A stretch of DNA of 64,000 bases from the NCBI GenBank assembly GCA_005772895.1, contig SXIH01000042.1:1-64000 (forward strand), in the 5' to 3' direction. The notes under the pieces are model-generated. The model was given only the letters and a program-made list of their open reading frames with translations, did not search any database and had not been told where the DNA came from. The DNA comes from Bacteroidota bacterium. Its GTDB lineage: Bacteria > Bacteroidota > Bacteroidia > 2-12-FULL-35-15. Within the stretch, counting starts at the first letter, position 1. Every line of letters starts with the position of its first letter. Positions 42,001 to 51,210 of this stretch are shown in pieces. The translations under genes and the position numbers were made by a program.

Positions 42001-42098
42001 GGTCCACCGGTTGTCCAGTCTTCTGTATAAAACACCTGTGCATTTGTATTAAAAGAAAAAAGTGATAAAAGCAATGCTGAAATTGCAAAAACTTTCAT
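39015..42098 (-). CDS. Type B T9SS adhesin-like protein with five Ig-like repeats
   Basis: The protein has 1027 residues. I use the ATG 42096-42098, preceded 7 nt upstream by AAAGG and starting a compact signal peptide (MKVFAISALLLSLFSFNTNA). The ATG at 42141-42143, 15 codons upstream, is possible. A jelly-roll-type domain ends DPSFAVDNITLSTPT. Five ~90-residue Ig-like repeats then follow, each with CAGDPVTFTATPTNGG and TYQWQVNGSNVG, then a PKD domain (NFTDLSTNSPTSWSWSFPGG). Last is the gliding-type CHU_C domain FMPTGFSPNGDGINDVIQV to HGAIMLAR. It is expected at the cell surface as an SprB-like adhesin. The five repeats lie in DNA of about 1.36 kb (39775-41135), period near 270 bp. Confidence 0.93.
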   Translation of the reverse strand: MKVFAISALLLSLFSFNTNAQVFYTEDWTTGGPGWTFNVPTGVEGTDPNFFTVSDNEGGGITPNLGAPTSCGVANNLNNTLHVTSVFNPAGGAAYDAGGLCGFLFCPETNRRSESPTINCTGKTTISVNFNYIEGGQTTLDDATLYYFDGAVWTLIDNMPKTLTGCGGQGLWTSRTVALPVSADNNPLVKIAFRWVNNDDGAGVDPSFAVDNITLSTPTSNTITTGTITGSPFCACSAMNVPFTSTGTFTAGNIYTAQLSDAVGSFAAPVAIGTLVSVANTGTIACTIPCGTPTGTGYRVRVISSTPPITGTDNGVNITINAVVVPSVTIAAVPSGPICAGTSVTFTATPTNGGAGPTYQWQVNGSNVGTGGTTYTSTTLANGDVVTVIMTSNAACASPTTATSTGITMTVNPTVVPSVSIVSTGSTICAGDPVTFTATPTNGGAGPTYQWQVNGSNVGTGGTTYTSSTLANGDIVTVIMTSNAPCASPTTATSNPITITVSASVPASVSITSTGATICAGDPVTFTASPTNGGTTPTYQWQLNGTNIGGATSSTYTSSTLVNGDIITVIMTSSLSCATGSPATSNAITITVVASVPASVSIAAVPSTTICAGDLVVFTATPTNGGATPTYQWQINGTNVGGATSSSFGTTTLVNGDVVTVIMTSSSSCATGSPATSNSITITVNPTVTASVSIVGAPTTICVGDPVTFTATPTNGGTPSYQWQVNGTNAGTNSPTFTTTGLSNGDVVTVIMTSTASCVTGSPATSNTVTITVNSCSPPVANFTADNTIFCNTPACVNFTDLSTNSPTSWSWSFPGGSPATSTSQTPPAICYSSNGSYDVTLIATNADGSDTLTQTAYITVGSPVTVTVSGNMLINACESTTLYASPSDGTYTWSGESSTGPEVTVSPTVTTTYTVQYTSPAGCTDTETATVVVENIFTYFMPTGFSPNGDGINDVIQVHGRGIDFISLKIFDRIGEKVFETSDPAQSWDGRLIGLKMNNNVFVYDLVVTFCDGSEAKEHGAIMLAR

Positions 42099-42288
42099 CA
42101 CATGACCTTTAATATTAAGTCTGTAATAAGTATTGTTTTTCATATATTCTTCTTTATTGGGAGTTCGCTTAGTTTTAAATAGTTCACCAAGTTAAGAATT
42201 AAAAATAACAATTCAAATTATGGCTATTTATCAGATGTAATTGGCGGTAATATGGTTGCTTCTGTATATATTTTATGGGGATTTTGAT

Positions 42289-43584
42289 TTATTGAATAAT
42301 TATTTTTTTTGCAAGCAATTGTTTTCCATCCGATGCTTTTACAATATACATTCCTTTCGCTAAAGAATTTGTCGGAATGGAAATTTTTTTCTGCCCACTT
42401 TCAATATATTCATTGATATAAAAAACTTTTTCCCCTTCTAAATTAAATAACTCGAAATTTAAAGTCGTTTTTTCGTTCGAACTTATGCTTATTTCTAGCT
42501 GGTCGTTATTGCAGTATGAATTTATTATTTCAAAATCTGATTGGACAATATTAACCATTTCAATTTTACTATAACTATAATCACCATTGTAGTCTGTTTG
42601 TTTCAAACGATAATAAGAAATTCCTGAAAAAGGATTTCTATCAATACTAAAATATTCTAGAACCTGAGAACTATTTCCTGCTCCTTGAAAATAAATTAAG
42701 TCGGAGAAATTAATTGCATCGGTTGATCTTTCAATTGTAAAAAAATCGTTATTTAATTCTGTTGCAGTTACCCAATTAATATCCACTTCTTTTTCTGAAT
42801 TATATTTTGCTGTAAAACTTAACAATTCAATTGGTGCAGGCGTAAGTACCGCGTTAATAGTAACATCGTCTACTGCAAAAGAAGGATCACTGCCTAATGA
42901 ATTGTTGTTGCTTTGCCAAACAAAACCAACTCTTAAATTTGTAATTCCCTCACAAGTTACTGGCATATTCCATGTAATATGAGTCCAGCGGCCTTGCCCA
43001 GAACCACATATTTGTGATTTAAGATTATTAATACTTCCTCCTCCACCCATTGCTGGGCTAGTTGATGTTGGTGCACCAGTTGGAACAACCCAACCTGTTC
43101 CTCCATTGATACTATAAACTAAATAAGCTTTATCTGTTGTACCTTCACCATTTCCAATAAAATCAAACTCAACTACTACATTGGTATAGCCAACTGTACT
43201 AATATTTGGTGAACCAACTCTACGATTTGTATTAATATCGGATAAATATGCTGCACCAGAAGCTAATCCAGTACATTCCATAAAAAGAGAAGGATCGCCT
43301 AAACCTGCTCCTCCACAAACATTTGCTGTCATTCCTGATTCTGTATCGCCTGTTTGCCAAAGATTCGCTAATCCAAAAAATGTAGCATTTCCCCAGGGTG
43401 CAGCTAAATTATTCACTGTCCAACCACTTGCTGCCAATGTTCCGCTAAAAGGTTGTGTATAAATTGTTGTTTGAGCAATCGTTGTTTGAAGAGAAAAGAG
43501 AACAACGAAACAGGTTCCTAATAACTTGTTCAAGCGAACAAATAATCTGGGCGGCAGAAGAAGGATTGGATGTTTCGTTGTCAT
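42289..43584 (-). CDS. T9SS type A cargo with shared jelly-roll domain
   Basis: The protein has 431 residues with a long N-region signal peptide (LLGTCFVVLFSLQTTIAQ). The middle domain, about 40-240, has GTTDKAYLVYSINGG and ICGSGQGRWTHITWNMPV, then RVGFVWQSNNNSLGSDPSFA. It is clearly related to the N-terminal domain of the adjacent protein 39015-42098 (CGGQGLWTSRTVALPV, FRWVNNDDGAGVDPSFA). The FN3-like region FTAKYNSEKEVDINWVTATE to YSYSKIEM precedes a type A sorting domain ending YIVKASDGKQLLAKKIIIQ. Gap to the neighbouring cargo gene is about 190 bp. Confidence 0.9.
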   Translation of the reverse strand: MTTKHPILLLPPRLFVRLNKLLGTCFVVLFSLQTTIAQTTIYTQPFSGTLAASGWTVNNLAAPWGNATFFGLANLWQTGDTESGMTANVCGGAGLGDPSLFMECTGLASGAAYLSDINTNRRVGSPNISTVGYTNVVVEFDFIGNGEGTTDKAYLVYSINGGTGWVVPTGAPTSTSPAMGGGGSINNLKSQICGSGQGRWTHITWNMPVTCEGITNLRVGFVWQSNNNSLGSDPSFAVDDVTINAVLTPAPIELLSFTAKYNSEKEVDINWVTATELNNDFFTIERSTDAINFSDLIYFQGAGNSSQVLEYFSIDRNPFSGISYYRLKQTDYNGDYSYSKIEMVNIVQSDFEIINSYCNNDQLEISISSNEKTTLNFELFNLEGEKVFYINEYIESGQKKISIPTNSLAKGMYIVKASDGKQLLAKKIIIQ

Positions 43585-43698
43585 TTTATTACAAAAACTA
43601 AAAAAATCTTACATCTAAGTTATTCCCTAAAAAGCCGAAATCAATTACAAAATGTACTTATTATACTAAGTCTAATATTACATATAGTAAATATTTGT

Positions 43699-43706
43699 TA
43701 TATTTG
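43699..43706 (+). promoter_or_regulatory. Putative -7 box for the unknown gene at 43739
   Basis: TATATTTG, a full match, 33 nt before the ATG at 43739. Confidence 0.4.
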
Positions 43707-43738
43707 ATAGTATATATGTACTATTATTATACCTTTTC

Positions 43739-45277
43739 ATGATAGCATCAGACGAACTTCATAAATTAATAAAGTCTCTCACTCAATCCGAAAAGCGATT
43801 TTTTAAGATTTATGCTTCCCGACATATTATTGGTGAGCAAAATAATTATGTCCAGCTATTTGATGTAATCGCATCTCAAAAAAAATATAATGAAGAAGCT
43901 ATAAAAGAAAAATTCGATGGACAAGCTTTTATGAATCGTTTTGCAGCTGTAAAAAATTATTTACATCAGCTTATTTTAAAAAGCATGAGAAATTTTCATG
44001 CTGGTTCTACTATTGATATTGAATTAAAAGAAATGCTTATTGATATTGATTTTCTTTATCAGAAAGGATTATATAAACAATGTCAAAAACTTCACACCAA
44101 AGCAGAAAAGCTGGCTGCTGAAACAGATAAAAAAACCAGACTTCTGGAAATATTAGAATGGAAAGCAAAATTAATGCAAGCCACAAACAGAGATTTTGAC
44201 CAAGAAAATTTTCATAGAAATGTTTTTATTGAAGAAAATGTTATTTTAAAAAGCATACAACTTACTTTGGAATTAAAAAGCGAAGTACTTGGAGTGTTTA
44301 CTATGATTAGAAAGCAAGGGTTTGCCCGTTCTAAAAAAGATCTCGAATTAATTAACGAAGTTATTCAAAAATACAGTAAGCTCGATTACAAAAAATTAAA
44401 CTTCAATGATAAGTATTACCTGAATTACATCAATACTGTTTATTACACTTCTTCAGGCGACAATTCAAAAAGCTTGCATTATACAAAACGAAATATTGAT
44501 TTGCTTGAATCTATTCCCTCAAAACTGAGAGATGAGGAGTTTGAGAAATATATAGCTTCTTTAAACAATTTAGTGGTTAACTTAATCAACTTACAAAAAC
44601 CTAAGGAAATAAAACCTTATCTAGAAAAGATACGATCCTTAGCCACTCATAATATACGCGAAAATATTTTATTATGGGTAACTTCTTACAAGCTGGTATT
44701 GGGTGTTACTATAAAAGCTTGCGATTTTGAACAAGCAGAAAAAATTGTGGAAGAAATAAATTCAGGAATTGCATTTTACAGCGACAAAATTCCAGCGGCA
44801 GATATTGTACTTTTCAAATTTAACATGTCGATTGTTTATTTTGTAAACAATAAACATTCAAAAGCAATAAAAACGTTAAATGAAATTATCAACGAAAATG
44901 ATTTATCGTTACGTGATGATATTCAAAGTTTTGCGAGGATAATCCGTTTAATTATTTTCTGGGAAAAAGGAGAAGAAGAACTTCTTCCTTACGCTACTCT
45001 TTCAACTTATCGGTTCCTTTACAAACGCAATAAATTATACAAGTTTGAGAGCATTGTGCTTCAATTTATCAAAGAAAAAATGCTGCATATAAATACTTCA
45101 AGTGAATTGAAAAAAGCATTTATTGAATTAAAAGAAAAATTAGAAAAACAACTTCAAAATCCTTTAGAGAAAAAAGCATTGGACTATTTTGATTTCATTA
45201 CCTGGATTGAAAGCAAAATAAGTAAAAAGGATTTTAAATCCTTAGCAAAAGAAAAGCTCCAAAAAGAATTGAATTAA
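43739..45277 (+). CDS. Conserved-looking alpha-helical protein, unknown
   Basis: The protein has 512 residues. It begins MIASDELHKLIKSLTQSEKR and continues FFKIYASRH with helix after helix and no signal peptide or TM. It has the spacing and composition of TPR-like solenoids, with alternating aromatic/hydrophobic residues (NFNDKYYLNYINTVYYTSSG, EIKPYLEKIRSLATHNI, KIPAADIVLFKFNMSIVYFV). The N-terminal 80 residues look like a separate small domain. I recognise no function; a cytoplasmic scaffold or regulator is possible. The gene has its own promoter box and ends tail-to-tail with cmk, sharing 4 bp (45274-45277). Confidence 0.78.
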   Translation: MIASDELHKLIKSLTQSEKRFFKIYASRHIIGEQNNYVQLFDVIASQKKYNEEAIKEKFDGQAFMNRFAAVKNYLHQLILKSMRNFHAGSTIDIELKEMLIDIDFLYQKGLYKQCQKLHTKAEKLAAETDKKTRLLEILEWKAKLMQATNRDFDQENFHRNVFIEENVILKSIQLTLELKSEVLGVFTMIRKQGFARSKKDLELINEVIQKYSKLDYKKLNFNDKYYLNYINTVYYTSSGDNSKSLHYTKRNIDLLESIPSKLRDEEFEKYIASLNNLVVNLINLQKPKEIKPYLEKIRSLATHNIRENILLWVTSYKLVLGVTIKACDFEQAEKIVEEINSGIAFYSDKIPAADIVLFKFNMSIVYFVNNKHSKAIKTLNEIINENDLSLRDDIQSFARIIRLIIFWEKGEEELLPYATLSTYRFLYKRNKLYKFESIVLQFIKEKMLHINTSSELKKAFIELKEKLEKQLQNPLEKKALDYFDFITWIESKISKKDFKSLAKEKLQKELN

Positions 45278-45969
45278 TTGAATGATAAAGTTAAATCGGT
45301 AATTAATTTAACAACAAACTCCAATTGCTGCTCTCTTGTTAAATCCGAATTATCCAACACAATTGCATCGTGGGCTTGTGTCAGAGGATTTTCTTTGCGA
45401 TGAGTATCTTCGTGATCGCGGTAAATTAAATTTGATTTTACTTCGTTAAACGAAATATGTTGTCCTTTGGAAGACAATTCATCAAACCTACGCTGTGTTC
45501 TGATATCGGTATCAGCTGTCATAAAAAGTTTTAATTCAGCATTTGGAAAAACATTGGTCCCAATATCTCTGCCATCCATCACAATGCCTTTGTTTTTCCC
45601 TAGCTTACGCTGAATTGCAATCATTTTCACACGAACATCATGAATGGCACTTACTTTACTTACGTTTTCAGAAACAATCATTTGTCTGATCTCTTTTTCT
45701 ACATTTTCTCCATTCAGAAAAGTTTCAGAAGATTTTGTGTTGGGATTAAATTGAAAAGTCAAATGTATATCATCCAACAAACGAACAATATCACTTTCCT
45801 GAAAACTATGGTCCTTGATTACACCCTTTTGCAAGGCATAAAGTGTAACACAACGATACATCGCTCCGGAATCAACATAAGCATAACCTAGTTTTGAAGC
45901 CAAAGCTTTCGCCAGCGTGCTTTTTCCACACGAAGAATATCCGTCAATTGCAATGGTAATTTTAGTCAT
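45274..45969 (-). CDS. cmk: Cytidylate kinase
   Basis: Cmk phosphorylates CMP and dCMP with ATP in the cytoplasm. The protein has 231 residues: the P-loop GYSSCGKST at residues 9-17, DSGAMYRCVTLYALQ (the nucleotide-binding AMYR segment), KGIVMDGRDIGTNVFPNAEL and YRDHEDTHRKENPLTQAHDA, which carry the LID and CMP-binding residues. Normal length for the family. It sits just downstream of porQ on the same strand, a pairing that I recall as recurrent in Bacteroidota and that supports the PorQ call. The stop codon overlaps that of the unknown helical gene. Confidence 0.96.
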   Translation of the reverse strand: MTKITIAIDGYSSCGKSTLAKALASKLGYAYVDSGAMYRCVTLYALQKGVIKDHSFQESDIVRLLDDIHLTFQFNPNTKSSETFLNGENVEKEIRQMIVSENVSKVSAIHDVRVKMIAIQRKLGKNKGIVMDGRDIGTNVFPNAELKLFMTADTDIRTQRRFDELSSKGQHISFNEVKSNLIYRDHEDTHRKENPLTQAHDAIVLDNSDLTREQQLEFVVKLITDLTLSFN

Positions 45970-46022
45970 ATAGAATTCAGAATTCTAACAACAATATTAC
46001 TGATTATTTTGTTCAATAAAAA

Positions 46023-47102
46023 CTATGGAGTGGCAGGAGATTTGAACTTTTTTGAATAAAAGCTGTTCAAATCCATACTTACTGAGAAATTATTGGATGG
46101 TCCGGCCAAATGGTAAACTGCACGACCATAACTTATGTGAAATTTGTAGATTCTGAATCCAAATCCAAAAGAGAAACCTGCAGCACCTCGTTTTTCAGGA
46201 ATTTTCAATTCTTTCCTTCTCTGATAATTATATCCGGCACGTAAAAAGAAGTTTTTTGTAATTATAAATTCTCCGCCAATAACCATGTGACGCATAAATT
46301 TATCACCCCATATTTTTCCTTTGTTTTGCTTAATGGGCTCTCCGGTTAATGGATCTTCGGTAAGCGGAGGATTAGCTGGATCAATATAAGTTAAATCCCA
46401 TTTTTCCAGATTTTCATAAACCAGAGAAAAACGGAAAGGAACATGCTTTGGTTTTTTAGAAATACCAATTTGAATTTCAAAAGGCAATTTTTCTCTGTTT
46501 CCTTCCACATAAGGTTTCCATTGACGCCCCATATTTTTAACCACAACAGCTGCTGCAAATCCATGAGAAGGACGAACATAAGTTGCTCCTAAATCTATTG
46601 CGGAACCCCATGACGTATAAGATTCTAATTGAGAATAAATTGTTTTTAAAGTAACTCCAACGGTTAAATTAGTATCTAAAATAGATTTAGCATAAGCCAG
46701 ATTAAAGCTCATCTCGCTAGCTCCGAAAGTTCCGTCTGTATTTCCTACATCATCGGCCCTGATAAATTTTCCATAATCCAGATAATGAATTCCGGCACTG
46801 AAATTCCCGATATTATCAAAATGCTTTGCATAAGCTACGTATCCGTAATTGATATCTGCAAAATAGTTGATATAACTCAAAGCAATATTATTGCTCATAG
46901 AATCAGAAAGGAGTGATGGATTAATTAAAGAAACATTAAGATCATTATCTTTAACGGGAATTAAATTACCTCCCAAAGCAGAAACCCTGGCTGAAATAGG
47001 CAAATTCAGAAATTCATAGGTATTGTTTCCACCTGTTTGAGCGTTTGCTGAAACAGTTAAAATCAAAGCAAATAAAAGGAATTGTATTCTTCTTATGTTC
47101 AT
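46023..47102 (-). CDS. porQ: T9SS outer-membrane protein PorQ
   Basis: The protein has 359 residues from the ATG at 47100-47102; a GTG two codons earlier lies on the promoter box. The signal peptide is MNIRRIQFLLFALILTVSAN. The barrel is of the PorV/PorQ type: YEFLNLPISARVSALGGNLI at the N-terminus, NPSLLSDSMSNNIALSYINY, then ATYVRPSHGFAAAVVVKNMG and FKSPATP at the end. PorQ helps anchor sortase-like PorU/PorZ or processed cargo at the outer membrane. The location next to cmk fits. With PorP/SprF homologues and cargo in the same window it supports a working T9SS. Confidence 0.9.
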   Translation of the reverse strand: MNIRRIQFLLFALILTVSANAQTGGNNTYEFLNLPISARVSALGGNLIPVKDNDLNVSLINPSLLSDSMSNNIALSYINYFADINYGYVAYAKHFDNIGNFSAGIHYLDYGKFIRADDVGNTDGTFGASEMSFNLAYAKSILDTNLTVGVTLKTIYSQLESYTSWGSAIDLGATYVRPSHGFAAAVVVKNMGRQWKPYVEGNREKLPFEIQIGISKKPKHVPFRFSLVYENLEKWDLTYIDPANPPLTEDPLTGEPIKQNKGKIWGDKFMRHMVIGGEFIITKNFFLRAGYNYQRRKELKIPEKRGAAGFSFGFGFRIYKFHISYGRAVYHLAGPSNNFSVSMDLNSFYSKKFKSPATP

Positions 47103-47107
47103 TAACA

Positions 47108-47115
47108 CAAATATA
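47108..47115 (-). promoter_or_regulatory. Putative -7 box for porQ
   Basis: TATATTTG on the minus strand, 5 nt from the ATG at 47102, again leaderless-like. Confidence 0.5.
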
Positions 47116-47162
47116 AATAAAAATATCCGTGTTTTAAACGAGAAAATGAGGGGTTTATTGCC

Positions 47163-49643
47163 TTACTTCTTCTTCTCTTCTTCCTTAATGGCCAAATCAA
47201 TGGGATTATCCACTTTTTCCTTTAACAAAGCCAGTTTTACAACATCAATCATCTTTTCTACATAATAGAATTTCAGGTCTTTGATATAATCTTTTTTAAT
47301 GTCTTCTATATCCTTTTTATTATCCGCACTCAAAATAATTTCTTTGATACCTGCACGTTTTGCAGCCAATATTTTTTCTTTGATTCCTCCTACTGCCAAA
47401 ACTCTTCCACGCAATGTGATTTCACCTGTCATGGCTAATTTGTTTTTTACTTTTCGTTGTGTGAAAGCAGATGCAATTGCTGTTAACATTGTAATTCCGG
47501 CACTCGGACCATCCTTAGGCGTTGCACCTTCCGGAACGTGAATGTGGACATTCCATTTATCAAACACTTCCGGTTTTAAACCTAAAATAGCACTGTGAGA
47601 TTTCAAATATTCCAAAGCAATTACAGCCGACTCTTTCATAACTTCTCCCAAATTACCTGTCAGCGTTAATTTTCCGGTTCCTTTTGTTATACTAGTTTCA
47701 ATAAATAAAATATCTCCTCCAACACTCGTCCACGCTAAACCTGTTACAACACCAGCTACATCATTTCCTTGGTATCTGTCTTTTGCATGTGCCGGTCCTA
47801 AAATTTTTCCTAAATCATTGATGGTAACATTCGCATTGTATTTTTGATCCATTGCAATCGACTTAGCAGCATTACGTACTACTTTTGCAATTACTTTTTC
47901 CATTCCACGCACACCACTTTCGCGAGTATAATTTTCAATGATGTATTCAATTACTTCTTTGTTTAATGTCAATTGATCCTTTTTCAAACCTTGTTCTTCC
48001 AACTGTTTCGGAATCAAATGGCGTTTTGCAATTTCCATTTTTTCTTCTATGGTGTATCCAGTAATTTCAATAATTTCCATCCTGTCGCGCAAAGCAGGCT
48101 GAATTGAACTCAATGAATTTGCCGTTGCGATAAACATTACGTTGGATAAATCGTAATCCAACTCTACATAATTATCGTAAAATGCATTGTTTTGTTCAGG
48201 ATCTAAAACTTCTAACAATGCAGATGATGGATCGCCATGAAAATCGTTTCCTACTTTATCAATCTCATCTAAAATAAAAACTGGATTAGAAGAACCTGAT
48301 TTTTTTATGTTTTGTAAAACTCGTCCCGGCATTGCACCAATATAGGTTTTACGGTGACCACGAATTTCTGCTTCATCTTTCAAACCACCCAAACTCATAC
48401 GAATATATTTTCGTCCTAAACTCTCTGCAATACTTTTTCCTAATGATGTTTTACCAACTCCCGGAGGTCCGTACAAACACAAAATCGGAGATTTCATATT
48501 CCCTTTCAATTTCAAAACTGCCAAGTGTTCCAAAATACGCTCTTTCACTTTATCCATTCCGAAATGGTCTTTATTCAAAACTTTTTCAGCACGTTTTAAA
48601 TCAAAATTATCTTGGGTTTTATCGCCCCATGGTAAATCTAGCAACACTTCCAAATAACTTGTCTGAATAGAATATTCTGCTGCATTCGGATTCATACGTT
48701 CAAGTTTACCGATAGCTTTATCAAATGCCTGAGAAACTTCTTTACTCCAGACTTTTTTAGTTGCCCGGATTTTCATTTCCTGAATATCCTGTGTATTGTT
48801 ATTCTCACCCAACTCTTCCTGAATGGTCTTCATCTGCTGGTGCAAGAAATAATCGCGTTGCTGTTTATCCAAATCAACTTTTACTTTGGATTGAATTTGA
48901 TTTTTCAATTCCAACATTTGAAGTTCTTTTGTAAGATTAGTCAAAACCATTGTAGCACGTTCTTTCAAATCAATCACTTCTAACATTTTTTGCTTCTCTT
49001 CCACAGGAGCATTCATGTTCGAAGAAATAAAATTGATTAAGAAAGAAGGACTTTCAATATTTTTTAAAGCGAAACCTGCTTCACTTGGGATATGCGGACT
49101 CTGTTTTACAATTTGAAGAGCTAAATCTTTTAAAGAAGAAACCAAAGCATCGAATTCTTTATCATCATTTTTAGGTCGTGTTTCTGCTATTCCTGAAATA
49201 GAAGCTTTTATGTAAGGTTGCGACTGCTTTATTTCTCCAAGTGCAAAACGTTTTTTCCCCTGAATAATAACTGTTGTATTACCATCGGGCATACGAAGCA
49301 TTTTTATTATTTGAGCTACTGTTCCAATTTTATTCAAATCTTCAACAGTTGGGTCTTCAACAGAATCGTTTTTTTGAGCAACTACACCAATAATTTTATC
49401 GCCTTTGTAAGCATCTTTAATTAAATTGATAGATTTATCTCTGCCAACAGTAATTGGGATAACAACACCAGGGAATAAAACAGTGTTCCGAAGAGGTAAA
49501 ATTGACAGCTCTTCAGGCACTTTTTCGGAGTTCATCTGGTCTTCATCCTCCGATGAGAGCAATGGTATAAACTCAGTATCCTCGTCCATCAGATTGTCAC
49601 GAAGCATTGGTACCAAGCCATTCAAGTCGAAATTATCAGTCAT
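47163..49643 (-). CDS. lon: ATP-dependent protease Lon
   Basis: Lon degrades misfolded and regulatory proteins in the cytoplasm. The protein has 826 residues. An acidic N-terminal leader precedes the LonN domain ([20 protein letters not shown]). The AAA+ module has Walker [21 protein letters not shown] near residue 390 and Walker [10 protein letters not shown]. The Ser-Lys protease domain has [11 protein letters not shown] (catalytic Ser near 709) and [14 protein letters not shown] (Lys near 752). It is a full-length canonical Lon. The upstream region 49644-49781 shows no clean TAnnTTTG box and no obvious heat-shock operator. Confidence 0.97.
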   Translation of the reverse strand: MTDNFDLNGLVPMLRDNLMDEDTEFIPLLSSEDEDQMNSEKVPEELSILPLRNTVLFPGVVIPITVGRDKSINLIKDAYKGDKIIGVVAQKNDSVEDPTVEDLNKIGTVAQIIKMLRMPDGNTTVIIQGKKRFALGEIKQSQPYIKASISGIAETRPKNDDKEFDALVSSLKDLALQIVKQSPHIPSEAGFALKNIESPSFLINFISSNMNAPVEEKQKMLEVIDLKERATMVLTNLTKELQMLELKNQIQSKVKVDLDKQQRDYFLHQQMKTIQEELGENNNTQDIQEMKIRATKKVWSKEVSQAFDKAIGKLERMNPNAAEYSIQTSYLEVLLDLPWGDKTQDNFDLKRAEKVLNKDHFGMDKVKERILEHLAVLKLKGNMKSPILCLYGPPGVGKTSLGKSIAESLGRKYIRMSLGGLKDEAEIRGHRKTYIGAMPGRVLQNIKKSGSSNPVFILDEIDKVGNDFHGDPSSALLEVLDPEQNNAFYDNYVELDYDLSNVMFIATANSLSSIQPALRDRMEIIEITGYTIEEKMEIAKRHLIPKQLEEQGLKKDQLTLNKEVIEYIIENYTRESGVRGMEKVIAKVVRNAAKSIAMDQKYNANVTINDLGKILGPAHAKDRYQGNDVAGVVTGLAWTSVGGDILFIETSITKGTGKLTLTGNLGEVMKESAVIALEYLKSHSAILGLKPEVFDKWNVHIHVPEGATPKDGPSAGITMLTAIASAFTQRKVKNKLAMTGEITLRGRVLAVGGIKEKILAAKRAGIKEIILSADNKKDIEDIKKDYIKDLKFYYVEKMIDVVKLALLKEKVDNPIDLAIKEEEKKK

Positions 49644-49781
49644 ATTATGAGTAAATTAAGTCTTTTTATTAAAATTACACCCTATAATTTTCAATTGCTG
49701 TGCCATTGGGGGAATTGGGACAAAATGACATCATCGAATTACTAATTTTTACGAAAAATACGAATTACCAAATTGGCGCAT

Positions 49782-50018
49782 TTACACAGTTTTATTCGCT
49801 TTGAGCAAGTAATAGATGTTAATCCCAACAATAGCAACATTGGTTATGATTATTGGAAGCGAAAAGTCTAATAATACCCCATAAGCTACAAATAAAGTAC
49901 AGCCAATACAATTTATTATTCTAAGAGTTTTAATTTCTTTCATAATGAAGGATATTAAAACTACTGCTGATGCAATGTAGCCGATAATGTCAGTAAAATT
50001 AAATGAGATGACTTCCAT
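49782..50018 (-). CDS. SWEET/YgjV-like three-helix membrane protein
   Basis: The protein has 78 residues with three TM helices (IIGYIASAVVLISFIM, CIGCTLFVAYGVLLDF, PIIITNVAIVGINIYYLLK). The layout IGY..A...SF / YG.L / PII..N......YYL.K matches both bacterial SemiSWEET sugar transporters and YgjV-type inner-membrane proteins. The Asn of helix 3 that binds substrate in SemiSWEETs is present, but the PQ loop motif after helix 1 is replaced by MKEIKT. It could be a homodimeric small transporter. It is the last gene of a long co-directional run, 4 bp from the GlmU-family stop. Confidence 0.75.
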   Translation of the reverse strand: MEVISFNFTDIIGYIASAVVLISFIMKEIKTLRIINCIGCTLFVAYGVLLDFSLPIIITNVAIVGINIYYLLKANKTV

Positions 50019-50022
50019 GCAA

Positions 50023-51207
50023 TTACTTTCTATACTTTTCAGTCAACTCAAACACCTGTGTTAAAATATTTTGTTCGGTTTCATTAAAAACTATTCCTCT
50101 GCGTTCCATCACACGTGTTGCAACTTCAAAAGCGTCTTTTGTTTTGTAGGTAGTAAATCCGGCTGCACCACCCCATGAAAAAGAAGGAACAAAATTGCGT
50201 GGAAATCCTGAACCGAAAATATTTGCATTTACACCAACCACAGTTCCTGTATTGAACATAGTATTGATTCCACATTTACTGTGATCTCCCATAATTAATC
50301 CACAAAAAGTTAAACCGGTATTTACAAAACGTTCCTTTTCATAGTTCCACAATTTTACTTCTGCATAATTGTTTTTCAGATTCGAATTATTGCTATCAGC
50401 GCCAATATTGCACCATTCACCTAAAACGGAATTTCCTAAAAATCCATCGTGACCTTTGTTTGAATATCCGAATATGACAGAATTATTTACCTCTCCTCCT
50501 ACTTTGCTATGTGGTCCTACTGTAGTTGGTCCGTATATTTTTGCTCCTAACTTCAATGCTGAATGTTCGCACAATGCAAATGGTCCGCGTACAATCGAAC
50601 CTTCCATTATTTCAGCATCTTTTCCAATATAAATATAACCGGTAGATGCGTTCAGAATTGCACACTCAACTTTTGCTCCTTCTTCCACAAAAATATTCTC
50701 TACCCCAATTACCTGATTAGTTTTGCTTAAGGCTAATGATTTTCTTCCTTTTGTGATCAATTCAAAATCATCTTTTATTGCATCTCCATTTTTAGAAAAA
50801 ATATCCCAAGGATTTTCAACTCGCATTGCTAATGCAGCAGATTCAAAATTAGTATAGTCTGAAATATTTTTATAATCAAACGTTTTATCATTACCTGTAT
50901 TTACAGCTACAACTACTGCTGAGCTTAATAGTACTTGCTTAGGTTGTAAAGACTTTACTTCTTCTAACAATTTAGCATTCGGACAAAATGAACCATTTAT
51001 CCAAACATTATCAGTATCTATTGCAAATTCGGTTGGATATTTTTTGCTTAAATATTCTTCCGTTTGAAAAGAAACTTTTGCATCCAATACTTTTTCCCAT
51101 TTTTCGCGAATGGTTAAAATCCCAATACGGATTTCAGCAACCGGACGTGTAAACGTAAGCGGAAGCAAGTTAATCCGTGATTTATCGTCAAATAGTATGT
51201 AATTCAT
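50023..51207 (-). CDS. GlmU-family nucleotidyltransferase/LbH fusion
   Basis: The protein has 394 residues. The N-terminal part (MNYILFDDKSRINLLPLTFT, then RPVAEIRIGILTIREKWE) is the divergent nucleotidyltransferase-like domain of the Bacteroidota GlmU family, without the classical GxGTRMxPxTP loop. The C-terminal ~200 residues are a left-handed beta-helix: TGYIYIGKDAEIMEGSIVRG, KLGAKIYGPTTVGPHSKVGG, NSVIFGYSNKGHDGFLGNS, IMGDHSKCGINTMFNTGTVV. Likely acts on sugar phosphates for cell-wall or glycan precursors in the cytoplasm, but whether both activities are kept is not evident. Downstream of DUF6913 by 3 bp. Confidence 0.87.
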   Translation of the reverse strand: MNYILFDDKSRINLLPLTFTRPVAEIRIGILTIREKWEKVLDAKVSFQTEEYLSKKYPTEFAIDTDNVWINGSFCPNAKLLEEVKSLQPKQVLLSSAVVVAVNTGNDKTFDYKNISDYTNFESAALAMRVENPWDIFSKNGDAIKDDFELITKGRKSLALSKTNQVIGVENIFVEEGAKVECAILNASTGYIYIGKDAEIMEGSIVRGPFALCEHSALKLGAKIYGPTTVGPHSKVGGEVNNSVIFGYSNKGHDGFLGNSVLGEWCNIGADSNNSNLKNNYAEVKLWNYEKERFVNTGLTFCGLIMGDHSKCGINTMFNTGTVVGVNANIFGSGFPRNFVPSFSWGGAAGFTTYKTKDAFEVATRVMERRGIVFNETEQNILTQVFELTEKYRK

Positions 51208-51210
51208 TTT

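Noticed and set aside
49644..49781. Heat-shock operator or regulator site before lon
   Set aside because: I looked for inverted repeats and a TAnnTTTG box in this gap and found no convincing match.
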